Positions 27,201 to 36,123 of a DNA stretch of 64,000 nucleotides are shown here, piece after piece. Positions within the stretch are counted from its first letter, which is position 1; the number at the start of each line of letters is the position of its first letter. A program made the position numbers and the translations under genes. The stretch is from Flavobacterium sp. CF108 (GTDB taxonomy: Bacteria > Bacteroidota > Bacteroidia > Flavobacteriales > Flavobacteriaceae): the NCBI RefSeq assembly GCF_900129795.1, contig NZ_FQWW01000001.1, positions 1,142,195-1,206,194 on the forward strand, written 5' to 3'. The notes beneath the pieces are model-generated. The model was given only the letters and a program-made list of their open reading frames with translations, was not told where the DNA came from and searched no databases.

Positions 27201-29936
27201 TTATTGTTTCTTATTAAAATCCCCGGCATAAACAGAGGTCATTTTATCTAAAGTCAGGTATTTTTTCAATACTTTATTTACTTCATCTACTTTTAAAGCT
27301 TTTACTTTAGTTTCAAGTTGATCATAATCATCAAGAGTTATTCCGTATTGCAAATAAGTATTTACCAGCTCCATTAAAGTATAATCAACCCCTAATCTAG
27401 TTTTTCTTTCATTCTGCCAGCTCACTAAATTTGATTTTAACTCTTCGGCTGTAAATCCATCTTTTAATGCTTTTGCAATTTCCTCTTTTGCTGCTGTTTC
27501 AACAGCATTCTTTTTTGTAGGGTTTAAAAAAGCATAATAAGTCCAGGCTGCCGCATCATTTGTAATTGGCACATCAATAAAAGAACCCGCGCCATAACTA
27601 ATACCTTCTTTTTCTCTTAACCTCATCGGGATTCTGGCACTTAAAAAACCACCGTTTCCTAAAATTTCATTTGCCATAACAAATGCCGGATAATCTGGAT
27701 TTTTTCTATCCATTTTAAAACTGATTCTGCCTAGCGCTACAGCATTTTCTTTATCTGGCGTAATAATATCTTTATCTAATTTTTGTGTTTCAAAATAAGC
27801 CGGAGAAGCAAGTTCGTATTTTGATTTAGAATTCCATTTTCCAAATGTACTTTCTAAAATCTCTCCCGTAGTTTTTGCATCTAAATCTCCTACTACACTT
27901 CCTATTCCATTATTCCCGCCTAAAACATTGGTGTAGAAATCAACAATTTCAGCTTGTTTTATTTTTTTAAAAGCATCAATTTGCTCCTGAATAGTTGGTG
28001 TATAAAAAATACTTCCTTTTGGATATTTAGTTGTTATTCTTGAAATATCTGTAAATGCAACAGCCTGCGGATCATTTAAACTAGACTCCAAATAGGTGTT
28101 ATATTCGCTGATTGTTTTAGTTAATTCATTTTCCGGAAAAGTCGAATTAGCTAATAAATCTGCTAAAATTCCCATTACTTCTTTAAAGTGCTCTTTATAC
28201 GTATTAACACTAACGGATAATGTTTGTCTCGAAAAATTAAAATTAATTGATGATTTCAATTGATCTAATTTATCCTGAATTTGCTCTTTGGTCTGGGTTT
28301 TAGTCCCTGTTTTTAATAATTGAGCCAGAATTCCGGCAATATCACTTTTACCTGTTAAATCTTTTTCATTACTAACCGGAAACTTGAAACTTGCCTGAAC
28401 TTTCCCACCTTTTATTTCTTTTTTGATTAAACCGTATTTGATACCATTTGTCAATTTTCCTTCAACAAAATTCTGCTTTAGATTTTTGATTGAGGCTTCA
28501 AATGGTGCAGCTTCTTTCTCTAGAGCTTTTCCTTTATAATCTTTAGTAAGTGCTAACAATTGTTCATCAGTGTATTCATTTGGCTTAACCCTTACCTCAT
28601 CTTTAGAAGGAATAAATACTCCAACTGTTCTATTATTAGCTCTAAAATATTTTTCAGCAACTCTCTGAATATCTTCTTTTGTTAATTTCTCAACAGCATC
28701 CCTGTATAAATAACCAAGTCTGTAATCACCTGCACCAATAATTTCGGTTAGGTTAATAGCATACGAAATAGTATTGTTTTTTACCGATTCTATTTGCTTG
28801 ATAATTTTTGCTTTTGCTCTGCTTACATCCTGATCCGTGTATTTTGTAATGGCTATTTTATCCAGCTCGCTTCTTACAATATCTTTTGTTGCATATACAT
28901 CTTTATCATTAGGAACTGCAACTCCAAAATAGATAAAACTTGCATCTCTTACCGAAGGCTGCCAAAAATAAATATTGGATACTTTTTGTGTTTCGACTAA
29001 TGTTTTATATAAATAACCTGATGGATCTGCAGTTAGGATTTCTCCTAAAGCATCAATTGCGGCATAATCTTTATCTGCATAAGATACGGTATGATATAAA
29101 GCGCCAACATTTTTACTGTCACCCGCTCTTTTAAGCTCTACATATTTTTCGCCATCCTGCGCAGGTTCTATTGTATACGTTTTATCTAAAACTCTTTTTG
29201 GTCTCGGAATTGCCCCAAAATACTGCCCAACATATTGCAATGCTTTTTGTTCATCAAATTTACCTGCAATTATCAAAGTTGAATTATCTGGCTGATAGTA
29301 TTTTTCATAAAAAACGCGAAGTGTATTTGCTTTTACTCTTTCAATATCTTCTTTACTGCCAATGGTGCTGTTTCCGTAATTGTGCCATAAATAAGCCGAA
29401 GATAGAATTCTGTCTTGTAAAACGCCGTCAGGATTATTCTCACCTATTTCAAACTCATTTCTAACTACAGAAAACTCTTTATCCAAATCAGTTTGCAAAA
29501 TGGTAGAGTTAATCATTCTATCCGCTTCCATTTCGATACTCCATTTTAGGTTTTCATCGCTTGACGGAAAAACTTCATAATAATTTGTTCTGTCAAACCA
29601 AGTGGTTCCATTGGCGTTTCCTCCTTTATCTGAAAGCATTTTTTTAATATCCCCTAAATTCTTAGTGCTTTTAAAAAGCATATGCTCTAATAAATGCGCC
29701 ATTCCTTTTTCTCCATAACCTTCATTTCTGGAACCAACATTGTAAACAATATTGACTACCATATTACTTTGAGAAGCATCTGGAATTAAAAGAACTTTTA
29801 ATCCATTATTTAAAGAATATTCTTTGACACCTTCGACATTTGTGATATACTTGGGTGCCTCTGTTTTTTGTGCATAAACTGAGCCCAATGAAACTAATGA
29901 GCAGCATAAAATTCCACTTAGTAATAAGTTCTTCAT
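27201..29936 (-). CDS. M16 family zinc metallopeptidase (two-domain)
   Basis: 911 residues. A signal peptide (ends 'GSVYAQ') is followed by a catalytic M16 domain with the inverted zinc motif 'HLLEH' (81-85) and a downstream acidic ligand region ('DLDKEFSVVRNEFE'). A second, catalytically empty M16 domain follows from about residue 490 ('LTNGIKYGLIKKEI', 'PIRLREKEGISYGAGSF'-like segment 'IPMRLREKEGISYG'). This architecture is that of the periplasmic pitrilysin/PqqL-type peptidases of Bacteroidota, which cut small peptides in a closed chamber. Monocistronic, with its own promoter and terminator. Confidence 0.92.
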   Translation of the reverse strand: MKNLLLSGILCCSLVSLGSVYAQKTEAPKYITNVEGVKEYSLNNGLKVLLIPDASQSNMVVNIVYNVGSRNEGYGEKGMAHLLEHMLFKSTKNLGDIKKMLSDKGGNANGTTWFDRTNYYEVFPSSDENLKWSIEMEADRMINSTILQTDLDKEFSVVRNEFEIGENNPDGVLQDRILSSAYLWHNYGNSTIGSKEDIERVKANTLRVFYEKYYQPDNSTLIIAGKFDEQKALQYVGQYFGAIPRPKRVLDKTYTIEPAQDGEKYVELKRAGDSKNVGALYHTVSYADKDYAAIDALGEILTADPSGYLYKTLVETQKVSNIYFWQPSVRDASFIYFGVAVPNDKDVYATKDIVRSELDKIAITKYTDQDVSRAKAKIIKQIESVKNNTISYAINLTEIIGAGDYRLGYLYRDAVEKLTKEDIQRVAEKYFRANNRTVGVFIPSKDEVRVKPNEYTDEQLLALTKDYKGKALEKEAAPFEASIKNLKQNFVEGKLTNGIKYGLIKKEIKGGKVQASFKFPVSNEKDLTGKSDIAGILAQLLKTGTKTQTKEQIQDKLDQLKSSINFNFSRQTLSVSVNTYKEHFKEVMGILADLLANSTFPENELTKTISEYNTYLESSLNDPQAVAFTDISRITTKYPKGSIFYTPTIQEQIDAFKKIKQAEIVDFYTNVLGGNNGIGSVVGDLDAKTTGEILESTFGKWNSKSKYELASPAYFETQKLDKDIITPDKENAVALGRISFKMDRKNPDYPAFVMANEILGNGGFLSARIPMRLREKEGISYGAGSFIDVPITNDAAAWTYYAFLNPTKKNAVETAAKEEIAKALKDGFTAEELKSNLVSWQNERKTRLGVDYTLMELVNTYLQYGITLDDYDQLETKVKALKVDEVNKVLKKYLTLDKMTSVYAGDFNKKQ

Positions 29937-29974
29937 AAATTGTTTTTAAGGGTTATTTAATTGTTCGTGGTAAT

Positions 29975-29982
29975 CAAATATA
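29975..29982 (-). promoter_or_regulatory. Putative -7 element for the M16 peptidase gene
   Basis: TATATTTG on the minus strand, exact to TAnnTTTG, 38 bases upstream of the ATG; -33 weak. Confidence 0.4.
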
Positions 29983-30044
29983 GTATTTTTCTGAAATACG
30001 TTTTATTCTTATTAACTTACTTTTAGCAATTTACGGGAAACCAC

Positions 30045-30086
30045 AAAAAAAGCCGAAACTACATTATGAATGTATTTCGGCTTTTT
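30045..30086 (-). terminator. Terminator of the asnB-like gene
   Basis: GCCGAAA...TTTCGGC stem with a one-base bulge and inner TACATT/AATGTA pairs; A and T runs on both sides. It lies beyond a heptamer array that separates it from the stop. Confidence 0.8.
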
Positions 30087-30092
30087 ATATTT

Positions 30093-30144
30093 TAGTTCCA
30101 AATTGAAATTCGGAATTTGGAATTTGGATTTTTTTTATTGAAAT
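30093..30144. repeat. Heptamer array after the asnB-like gene
   Basis: From 30103 six in-phase 7-base units (TTGAAAT, TCGGAAT, TTGGAAT, TTGGATT, TTTTTTA, TTGAAAT) run to 30144, nine bases short of the asnB-like stop codon. Same unit family as 26994-27192. Confidence 0.8.
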
Positions 30145-30152
30145 TTTCTATA

Positions 30153-31769
30153 TTAAACAGCAACTCCAGATTTTACGCTTTCAAAATTTCCTTGTAAGTG
30201 GGCTGCATTTGCTCTTCCGCTTGGATCAAGGTTTTCCTGCCATTTCGGAATCCATTTACGAACCGTTTGCGCTGCACTAACCTGTGGATAATATTTGTGA
30301 AAAATAGATCTGTAATAATAGGCTTCTTTTGTTGTTGGCGTATTATACGGAAACTCTGCGCTTGCACCGGCCAATTGCTCATCTGTAACCTGAGTAGCAC
30401 AATATTCGATTAATTCATCAACCCAGTTATATCCCACTCCATCAGAAAATTGTTCTTTTTGTCTCCATAAAACTTCTTTTGGTAAATAAGGATCGTTTGG
30501 AGTATCAAAAGCTTTTCTTAAAATATATTTTTCAATTCCTTCATACGTTTTAGGCTGTTTTTCTTCTGTTTTAATTCGAATGGTAACATCTAAAAAATCT
30601 GTATCTAAAAAAGGAATTCTGGCTTCTATTCCGTTTGCCATTGTTGTTTTATCAACACGCAGTAAATCGGCTGTAAATAACTTTTGAACTCTTTCTATAG
30701 TTTCATCCTGAAATTCTTCTGCCGAAGGCGCATTTCTAAAATACAAATGTCCGCCGAAAATTTCATCGGCACCTTCACCCGAAAGAATCACTTTTACTCC
30801 TTTATCAATTATTGCTTTTGATAATAAATACATTGGAACTCCTGAACGAACCGAAATAATATCATAGGTTTCAATATGAGAAATCACTTTTTCTAAAATC
30901 GCTACTCCTTCTTCAACTGTAAAATGCACTTCATGATGATCTGTTCCTAAAAACTCAGCTGCTTTTCTTGCTGAAACATTATCTGGAGCATCAGCATCTA
31001 ATCCGATAGAAAAAGATGGCAATTTTTTACCGCTGTCTTTTAATAATCTAGACGCTATTGCAGAAATTAAAGAGGTATCTAAACCTCCAGACAATACAAC
31101 TCCTACGGGAACTTCGCTCATTAATCGTTTGCGGGTTGCTTCGATTAATGATTCTCGAATTAAATCTAAATCAAGTGGTTGAGTCGCATTTTTATGATCT
31201 TCGTATTCTGGGTGATAATATTTTACAAAACCGCTTTTTGCTGTATAATAATGTCCCGGAGGAAAAGTCGAAAATGATTTACATTGATCTGCAATTGATT
31301 TCATTTCTGAAGAAAAATAAATTCTTCCTCTTTCATCTAAACCATAATACAACGGTTTTACACCAATTGGATCTCGTCCTGCAATATATTTATCTCCGTC
31401 GATTATTACAAAAGCAAAATCTCCATCTAGTTTATTACAAAAATCATATCCAAATTCTTCGTACAAATGCACAATTACTTCTGAGTCAGAATTTGTTCTA
31501 AAAGTATGATCTTTTAAAACGGTATTTTTTAATTCCTGATAATTATAAATTTCCCCGTCGTGAACCATCCAGGCTTTATCTGTTCCCTGAATAGGCTGTT
31601 TCCCCGATTTTAAATCGATAATAGAAAGACTTTCATGACAAAGTATACTGCCATTTTCCATAATGTGCAAATCATTTTCATCAGGGCCGCGATGCGACAT
31701 TCTTTTTGAAAGTTCTTTTACAAGCTGCGGGTCTTTTCCTTTACCAATAACGGCCAATAATCCAGACAT
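30153..31769 (-). CDS. Asparagine synthetase B-like protein with a disabled glutaminase site
   Basis: 538 residues, aligned end to end with the asnB product encoded just upstream. The N-terminal glutaminase domain is present, but the catalytic Cys2 is Ser ('MSGLLAVIGKG'). The glutamine-binding Arg of 'HERLAIVD' is Ser47 ('HESLSIID') and the Asn of 'NGEIYNH' is Asp71 ('DGEIYNY'); E73 and D95 remain. The synthetase domain looks intact: PP-loop 'LSGGLDTSLISA' and 'LSGEGADEIFGGHLYF'. It may make asparagine from ammonia only, amidate another substrate, or regulate AsnB. Its own -7 box and terminator suggest a separate transcript. Confidence 0.9.
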   Translation of the reverse strand: MSGLLAVIGKGKDPQLVKELSKRMSHRGPDENDLHIMENGSILCHESLSIIDLKSGKQPIQGTDKAWMVHDGEIYNYQELKNTVLKDHTFRTNSDSEVIVHLYEEFGYDFCNKLDGDFAFVIIDGDKYIAGRDPIGVKPLYYGLDERGRIYFSSEMKSIADQCKSFSTFPPGHYYTAKSGFVKYYHPEYEDHKNATQPLDLDLIRESLIEATRKRLMSEVPVGVVLSGGLDTSLISAIASRLLKDSGKKLPSFSIGLDADAPDNVSARKAAEFLGTDHHEVHFTVEEGVAILEKVISHIETYDIISVRSGVPMYLLSKAIIDKGVKVILSGEGADEIFGGHLYFRNAPSAEEFQDETIERVQKLFTADLLRVDKTTMANGIEARIPFLDTDFLDVTIRIKTEEKQPKTYEGIEKYILRKAFDTPNDPYLPKEVLWRQKEQFSDGVGYNWVDELIEYCATQVTDEQLAGASAEFPYNTPTTKEAYYYRSIFHKYYPQVSAAQTVRKWIPKWQENLDPSGRANAAHLQGNFESVKSGVAV

Positions 31770-31854
31770 ACTATTCTATTTTTTATTTTATTCTTCTGTT
31801 TCAGACTTAAAGTAAGCCGAACATTAAAAAATCATTAAAATTTTCTGTTGAAAG

Positions 31855-31862
31855 CAAAACTA
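31855..31862 (-). promoter_or_regulatory. Putative -7 element for the asnB-like gene
   Basis: TAGTTTTG on the minus strand, exact to TAnnTTTG, 86 bases upstream of the ATG; no clear -33. Apart from this and the asnB terminator, the 311-base spacer shows nothing recognisable. Confidence 0.35.
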
Positions 31863-32013
31863 AATATTATTTTTTGCTTTCTTACATTTTCAATATTAAA
31901 ATCTTAGGTATTTAACTTTTTTGGGGAATGCCAAATATAAAAAAAGTAAGTTAAATAATTGCCGAAATATTTTTATAAAGAACTGAAATATAGAATTTAA
32001 CAATTTTAGACAA

Positions 32014-32046
32014 GAAAGACGTTCTTAAAATAAGAACGTCTTTCTG
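32014..32046 (-). terminator. Terminator of asnB
   Basis: Perfect 15-bp stem AGAAAGACGTTCTTA with a 3-base loop. The T run on the minus strand is short (TTTCTT). Confidence 0.75.
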
Positions 32047-32080
32047 CAATATATATACTAATTCTAATAATTAAACGTGT

Positions 32081-33757
32081 TTATGCTTTAACATAGGCAT
32101 CGTCGTGAACGCTTGCCACGGCTCTACCAGAAGGATCGTTCATGTTTTTGAATGCTTCATCCCACTCTAAAGCGATTTTTGTGCTGCAAGCTACACTTGC
32201 TTCCTGAGGAACGCATAATGCCGCTGCATCGCTTGGGAAATGTTCTGTAAAGATGGAACGATAGTAATATTCTTCTTTTGAAGTTGGAGTTTGTAACGGG
32301 AATTTAAATCTCGCATTTGCCAATTGCTCGTCTGAAACTTCTCTGCCTACTACTTCTTTCAAAGTATCAATCCAGCTGTATCCTACTCCATCAGAAAATT
32401 GTTCTTTTTGTCTCCATGCCACACTTTCAGGAAGCATATCTTCAAAAGCTTTACGAACAACCCATTTTTCCATTGGGTGTTCTTTGTTGATCATTTTATC
32501 TTCTGGGTTGATACGCATTGCAACATCCATAAATTCTTTATCTAAGAAAGGAACACGTCCTTCAATTCCCCAAGCCGCTAAACTTTTGTTTGCACGTAAA
32601 CAGTCATACATATGAAGTTTACTTAATTTACGAACGTTTTCTTCGTGAAATTCTCTTGCGTTTGGCGCTTTGTGGAAATATAAATATCCTCCAAATAACT
32701 CATCTGCACCTTCACCTGAAAGCACCATTTTGATTCCCATTGATTTGATAACTCTTGCCATTAACCACATTGGAGTTGAAGCTCTTACTGTAGTTACATC
32801 ATAAGTTTCCAAGTTGTAAATTACATCACGAACAGCATCTAAACCTTCCTGAATAGTGAATTTAATTTCATGGTGAATAGTTCCAATATGATCTGCTACT
32901 TTTCTTGCTGCTGCTAAATCCGGAGATCCTTCTAAACCAACTGAGAAAGAGTGTAATTGCGGATACCATGCATCTGTAGTATCATCTGATTCAATACGTT
33001 TTTGTGCAAATTTTTTGGCTACAGCCGAAGTAATAGACGAATCTAAACCTCCAGAAAGTAAAACTCCGTAAGGAACGTCACTCATTAATTGTCTGTGAAC
33101 CGCTGCTTCAAGCGCTTTTTTGATTTCTGGAATACTTGTTTCGTTGTCTTTAACTGCATCATAATCAACCCAGTCTCTTTTGTACCATTGTACAAATTCT
33201 CCATCTTTGCTTGATAAATAATGTCCAGGAGGAAATAATTCAATTTTTGTGCAATATCCTTCTAAAGCTTTTAATTCAGATGCTACGTAGAAAGTTCCGT
33301 GTTGATCCCAACCAATGTATAATGGAATAATTCCCATGTGGTCACGAGCAACAAAATACTCATCTTTATCAACATCATAAATTGCAAAACCAAAAATTCC
33401 GTTTAATTCATCAACAAAACTTACTCCTTTTTCTCTGTATAATGCTAAAATAACTTCGCAGTCACTTTCTGTTTGAAAGTTATATTTTCCTTCGAATTGT
33501 TTACGTAATTCTCTGTGGTTATAGATTTCACCATTTGCAGCCAAAACCAATTTTTTATCTTCTGTAAATAAAGGTTGTTTTCCTGAAGCTGGATCTACAA
33601 TTGCCAAACGCTCATGAGAAAGAATTGCTTTATCATTACTGTAAATTCCGCTCCAGTCTGGTCCGCGGTGACGAATGATTTTAGACATTTCTAATACTTG
33701 AGGTCTTAACGCTTCGGCTTTTTGCTTTAGATCAAAGGCACATACAATTCCACACAT
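32081..33757 (-). CDS. asnB: Asparagine synthase B (glutamine-hydrolysing)
   Basis: 558 residues. It makes asparagine from aspartate, ATP and glutamine. All glutaminase residues are present: nucleophile C2 ('MCGIVCAF'), R50, N75, E77 and D99. The synthetase domain shows the PP-loop 'LLSGGLDSSITSA' and 'LSGEGADELFGGYLYF'. Length matches E. coli AsnB. It precedes a paralogue in the same direction whose glutaminase residues are lost; the 311-base gap holds an asnB terminator and a new -7 box. A near -7 box (minus-strand CATCTTTG, 33798-33805) lies 41 bases upstream. Confidence 0.95.
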   Translation of the reverse strand: MCGIVCAFDLKQKAEALRPQVLEMSKIIRHRGPDWSGIYSNDKAILSHERLAIVDPASGKQPLFTEDKKLVLAANGEIYNHRELRKQFEGKYNFQTESDCEVILALYREKGVSFVDELNGIFGFAIYDVDKDEYFVARDHMGIIPLYIGWDQHGTFYVASELKALEGYCTKIELFPPGHYLSSKDGEFVQWYKRDWVDYDAVKDNETSIPEIKKALEAAVHRQLMSDVPYGVLLSGGLDSSITSAVAKKFAQKRIESDDTTDAWYPQLHSFSVGLEGSPDLAAARKVADHIGTIHHEIKFTIQEGLDAVRDVIYNLETYDVTTVRASTPMWLMARVIKSMGIKMVLSGEGADELFGGYLYFHKAPNAREFHEENVRKLSKLHMYDCLRANKSLAAWGIEGRVPFLDKEFMDVAMRINPEDKMINKEHPMEKWVVRKAFEDMLPESVAWRQKEQFSDGVGYSWIDTLKEVVGREVSDEQLANARFKFPLQTPTSKEEYYYRSIFTEHFPSDAAALCVPQEASVACSTKIALEWDEAFKNMNDPSGRAVASVHDDAYVKA

Positions 33758-34066
33758 AATTTTATATTTTTAAACTTTTAATTTTATTTTGATAAGGCAA
33801 AGATGCGGTATTGGTTATAATTGAAAAACATAAATATTAATTTTAATTACAATTTAAAACCATAATTTAGTTTTTACATATAAAATGTAAAATTTTAGCA
33901 TCAAAAAATACCTGAAACTTATAAATTTCAATTTTGAAGGTAAAACGCGAGTAAAATCGAAGGTTTTGGAGAAATCTTTGAATTAAATTTTGAGATATTT
34001 AAGAATCGTTAAAAATATTTCAAACCAAAGACAAATTCTCGAGTGGAAATGTGTTTTTCACAATAT

Positions 34067-34167
34067 TGTCATTTCGAGGAACGAGAAATCTTCGTAAGTA
34101 ACTCCGAAATATATATCGCCAATCTTTGTCGAGTTTCTAGTGCGATTCCTCGTTCCTCGGAATGACA
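34067..34167. repeat. Inverted repeat of the TCATTTCGAGGAACGAG type
   Basis: Left arm 34067-34090 and right arm 34144-34167 are near-complementary (TGTCATTTCGAGGAACGAG against CTCGTTCCTCGGAATGACA). The spacer is about 53 bases. This resembles a repeat I associate with Flavobacteriia intergenic DNA. Confidence 0.75.
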
Positions 34168-34181
34168 TACTTTGCGGACTT

Positions 34182-34214
34182 AACTTTGTCAAAGTTTAAA
34201 ACTTTGACAAAGTT
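34182..34214. repeat. Two tandem 15-base near-palindromes (AACTTTG...CAAAGTT)
   Basis: 34182-34196 and 34200-34214 differ only at the centre and are each self-complementary apart from it. The second copy, AACTTTGACAAAGTT, recurs exactly at 36099-36113, where it abuts a gene remnant. Confidence 0.8.
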
Positions 34215-34238
34215 ACCTCTAGGCATTATTGTTTTAAA

Positions 34239-35810
34239 TTAATCTTCAAAACTAATTTTGGAAGAAATATAATTAGGCATTTTAGCTACTGCCAGTTGCA
34301 ATTTAGATTGATTTAGCTTTTTTGCATTCTCATCTTTCAAATTATAATTATAATTTTCAAATAGATAATACATCAAAATTCTATTATAATCGTCCAACTC
34401 ATTATCTGTAATCATATCCAACAAACTTGTCTCAATTAATTGAGGATTTGCAGTTTCAGAAAGCGCTCGCCCCACTCTATTAATACTAGAGTAATAATGA
34501 TTTTTAGATGGATTTTCAATGCGAAGCGATATTCCTAAAATCAAGTCCAGAACATTTATATCTAAAACTTCTATCTCTTTAATATAGGTACTTCTCGCAC
34601 CCTGAGCATAACTTCCATCACTTACTCTATCAAAACGATCATTCATAATATTAAGATGAGATCGAAGAAAAATTTCCCATTTTATAGTTTCTGCAGAAAG
34701 CATTGCAATATTCAACGCATGAACTCTCGGACTGCTATCCATACTACATCCGCCTATAACGCGTCTGTTTCTTTTCAATTCCAGTTCTTCATTTTTACTT
34801 ATATAACGACCTACATACTCTTCAAATTCGTCGTCAGAAGATTTTGTGACTTTTGATTCTTCTAATGCTTCTTTAAGAAGTAAATCAAAATTTTTATCTG
34901 CTTTTCTTAAAGAATCTAATCGTGTAAACTTTAAAGATTCCCAGTTTTCTATATTTTTCAGAAAAACATCATATTCCTTTTCTATAAGTTCCTTTTTAAG
35001 AATATCTTCTTTATTTTTTTTCTTTGATTTTTCATCAAAAGCCATTTCATCAAGACCATATAGAACAGAAATTTTCTCCTCACTAAAACTTGGTTTTTTC
35101 AAAGCTTGATCAATATAGTCTTGAAACTTTTTTGCTTTTGTTGGTAAAGTATCCAAATAGCGAACGCCAGAATCTTTTGCATTATCATGAAACACTTGTG
35201 CTGTTGTATCGACCAAACAATCTGAATATTGAATTAATCTCGCATATTTATCTGAAATAGGTTTTGATTTAAATTCTTCAGTGAAATAAAAAGCTTTAAC
35301 TGATTCTTTTGAATAACTGGTTTTTTCTTCAAATACAAAAAGCCATTTTCCTTTGAAATTATTTTTATAAGAATCAACATTCTTTTTACTTTCAGTAATT
35401 GATTCTTCGTCATTTCGTTTTCCTAATGGCAAGCTTGAAAATTGAACTTTTTCCTCTTTCTTATAATTAGCATACGAGGATTTTATAATAATTAAATCTT
35501 CCTTAAAATCAGCTTTTGGATATTTTGCTTTTAATTCTGAATATGAGATGCCTTTTTCCAGATCTTTTTTAGCTTTTACGGCATCTGATTTTTCTAATTC
35601 TACATAATTGGCTTTGGCCTGACCAAAAGCAAAAAACGTTTTATTGAATTCGCATACTTTAAACTTCAAGTTCAATGAATCAACAATATGTTTGAGTTTA
35701 TTCACAGAATTTTCAGAATAAATCAAACCATTATCATAAACCTTAAATTCAGTATTTTGAGCAGTTAAATTCATGCTCATCAAAATCATAAAAGCAAAAA
35801 GTTTTCTCAT
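34239..35810 (-). CDS. Secreted protein of unknown function
   Basis: 523 residues with a signal peptide (MRKLFAFMILMSMNLTAQ). The rest is hydrophilic, lysine/glutamate-rich and mostly helical by pattern, with coiled-coil-like stretches around 235-345 ('EEKISVLYGLDEMAFDEK', 'SKKKNKEDILKKELIEKE') and a C-terminal helical part ('SETANPQLIETSLLDMITDN'). No lipobox, transmembrane segment or known motif; I do not recognise the family. A 'RNRRVIGGCSMDSSPRVHA' segment has the only conspicuous cysteine. Flanked on both sides by repeat-filled spacers, which suggests an accessory position. Confidence 0.7.
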   Translation of the reverse strand: MRKLFAFMILMSMNLTAQNTEFKVYDNGLIYSENSVNKLKHIVDSLNLKFKVCEFNKTFFAFGQAKANYVELEKSDAVKAKKDLEKGISYSELKAKYPKADFKEDLIIIKSSYANYKKEEKVQFSSLPLGKRNDEESITESKKNVDSYKNNFKGKWLFVFEEKTSYSKESVKAFYFTEEFKSKPISDKYARLIQYSDCLVDTTAQVFHDNAKDSGVRYLDTLPTKAKKFQDYIDQALKKPSFSEEKISVLYGLDEMAFDEKSKKKNKEDILKKELIEKEYDVFLKNIENWESLKFTRLDSLRKADKNFDLLLKEALEESKVTKSSDDEFEEYVGRYISKNEELELKRNRRVIGGCSMDSSPRVHALNIAMLSAETIKWEIFLRSHLNIMNDRFDRVSDGSYAQGARSTYIKEIEVLDINVLDLILGISLRIENPSKNHYYSSINRVGRALSETANPQLIETSLLDMITDNELDDYNRILMYYLFENYNYNLKDENAKKLNQSKLQLAVAKMPNYISSKISFED

Positions 35811-35954
35811 AATTTTAGTTTTAAATTAATTATTCAATACTATCAATCCGTTGATTATTTTAACATTAAAACGAAAATTCAATCTAGTAATTGTTTTAAA
35901 AAATAAATTATTTTACACATTATTAACATAATTATCCCTACTCAATTATTTAGG

Positions 35955-36095
35955 CTAACTAACTTCTTCTATCGTAAAATGCGTCTTATTTATTTCAAAC
36001 TGAAACCCAGCCTTATTTCCCATTAAATGATTTTCCAAAGGTGATTGTGGAAAAAGCGCAATAACATTAATTCCGTCTATTGCGATCTTTGGAAG
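35955..36095 (-). pseudogene. 3' remnant of a second GreA-like gene
   Basis: Read on the minus strand this encodes 46 codons and a stop with no interruption. By eye 41 of 46 residues match the last 46 residues of the neighbouring GreA-like protein (e.g. 'LPKIAIDGINVIAL', 'NHLMGNKAGFQFEINKTH'). It has no start. Its 5' side ends abruptly three bases from an AACTTTGACAAAGTT 15-mer, followed by a 152-bp multi-hairpin repeat that separates it from the intact gene. Confidence 0.8.
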
Positions 36096-36123
36096 TTCAA
36101 CTTTGACAAAGTTATTATTTGTA

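Larger units (their letters stand above)
33758..34238. other. 481-base intergenic region with two repeat elements
   Basis: No gene was found. The half nearer asnB is AT-rich leader sequence. The other half carries the 101-base inverted repeat at 34067-34167 and the paired 15-mers at 34182-34214. Confidence 0.6.

Noticed and set aside
31058..31501. 147-residue open frame on the strand opposite the asnB-like gene
   Set aside because: It is the antisense shadow of a clear gene, Leu/Lys-rich and without any recognisable domain.
30153..31769. Pseudogene call for the asnB-like gene
   Set aside because: Full-length frame with an intact synthetase domain; only the glutaminase residues are changed.
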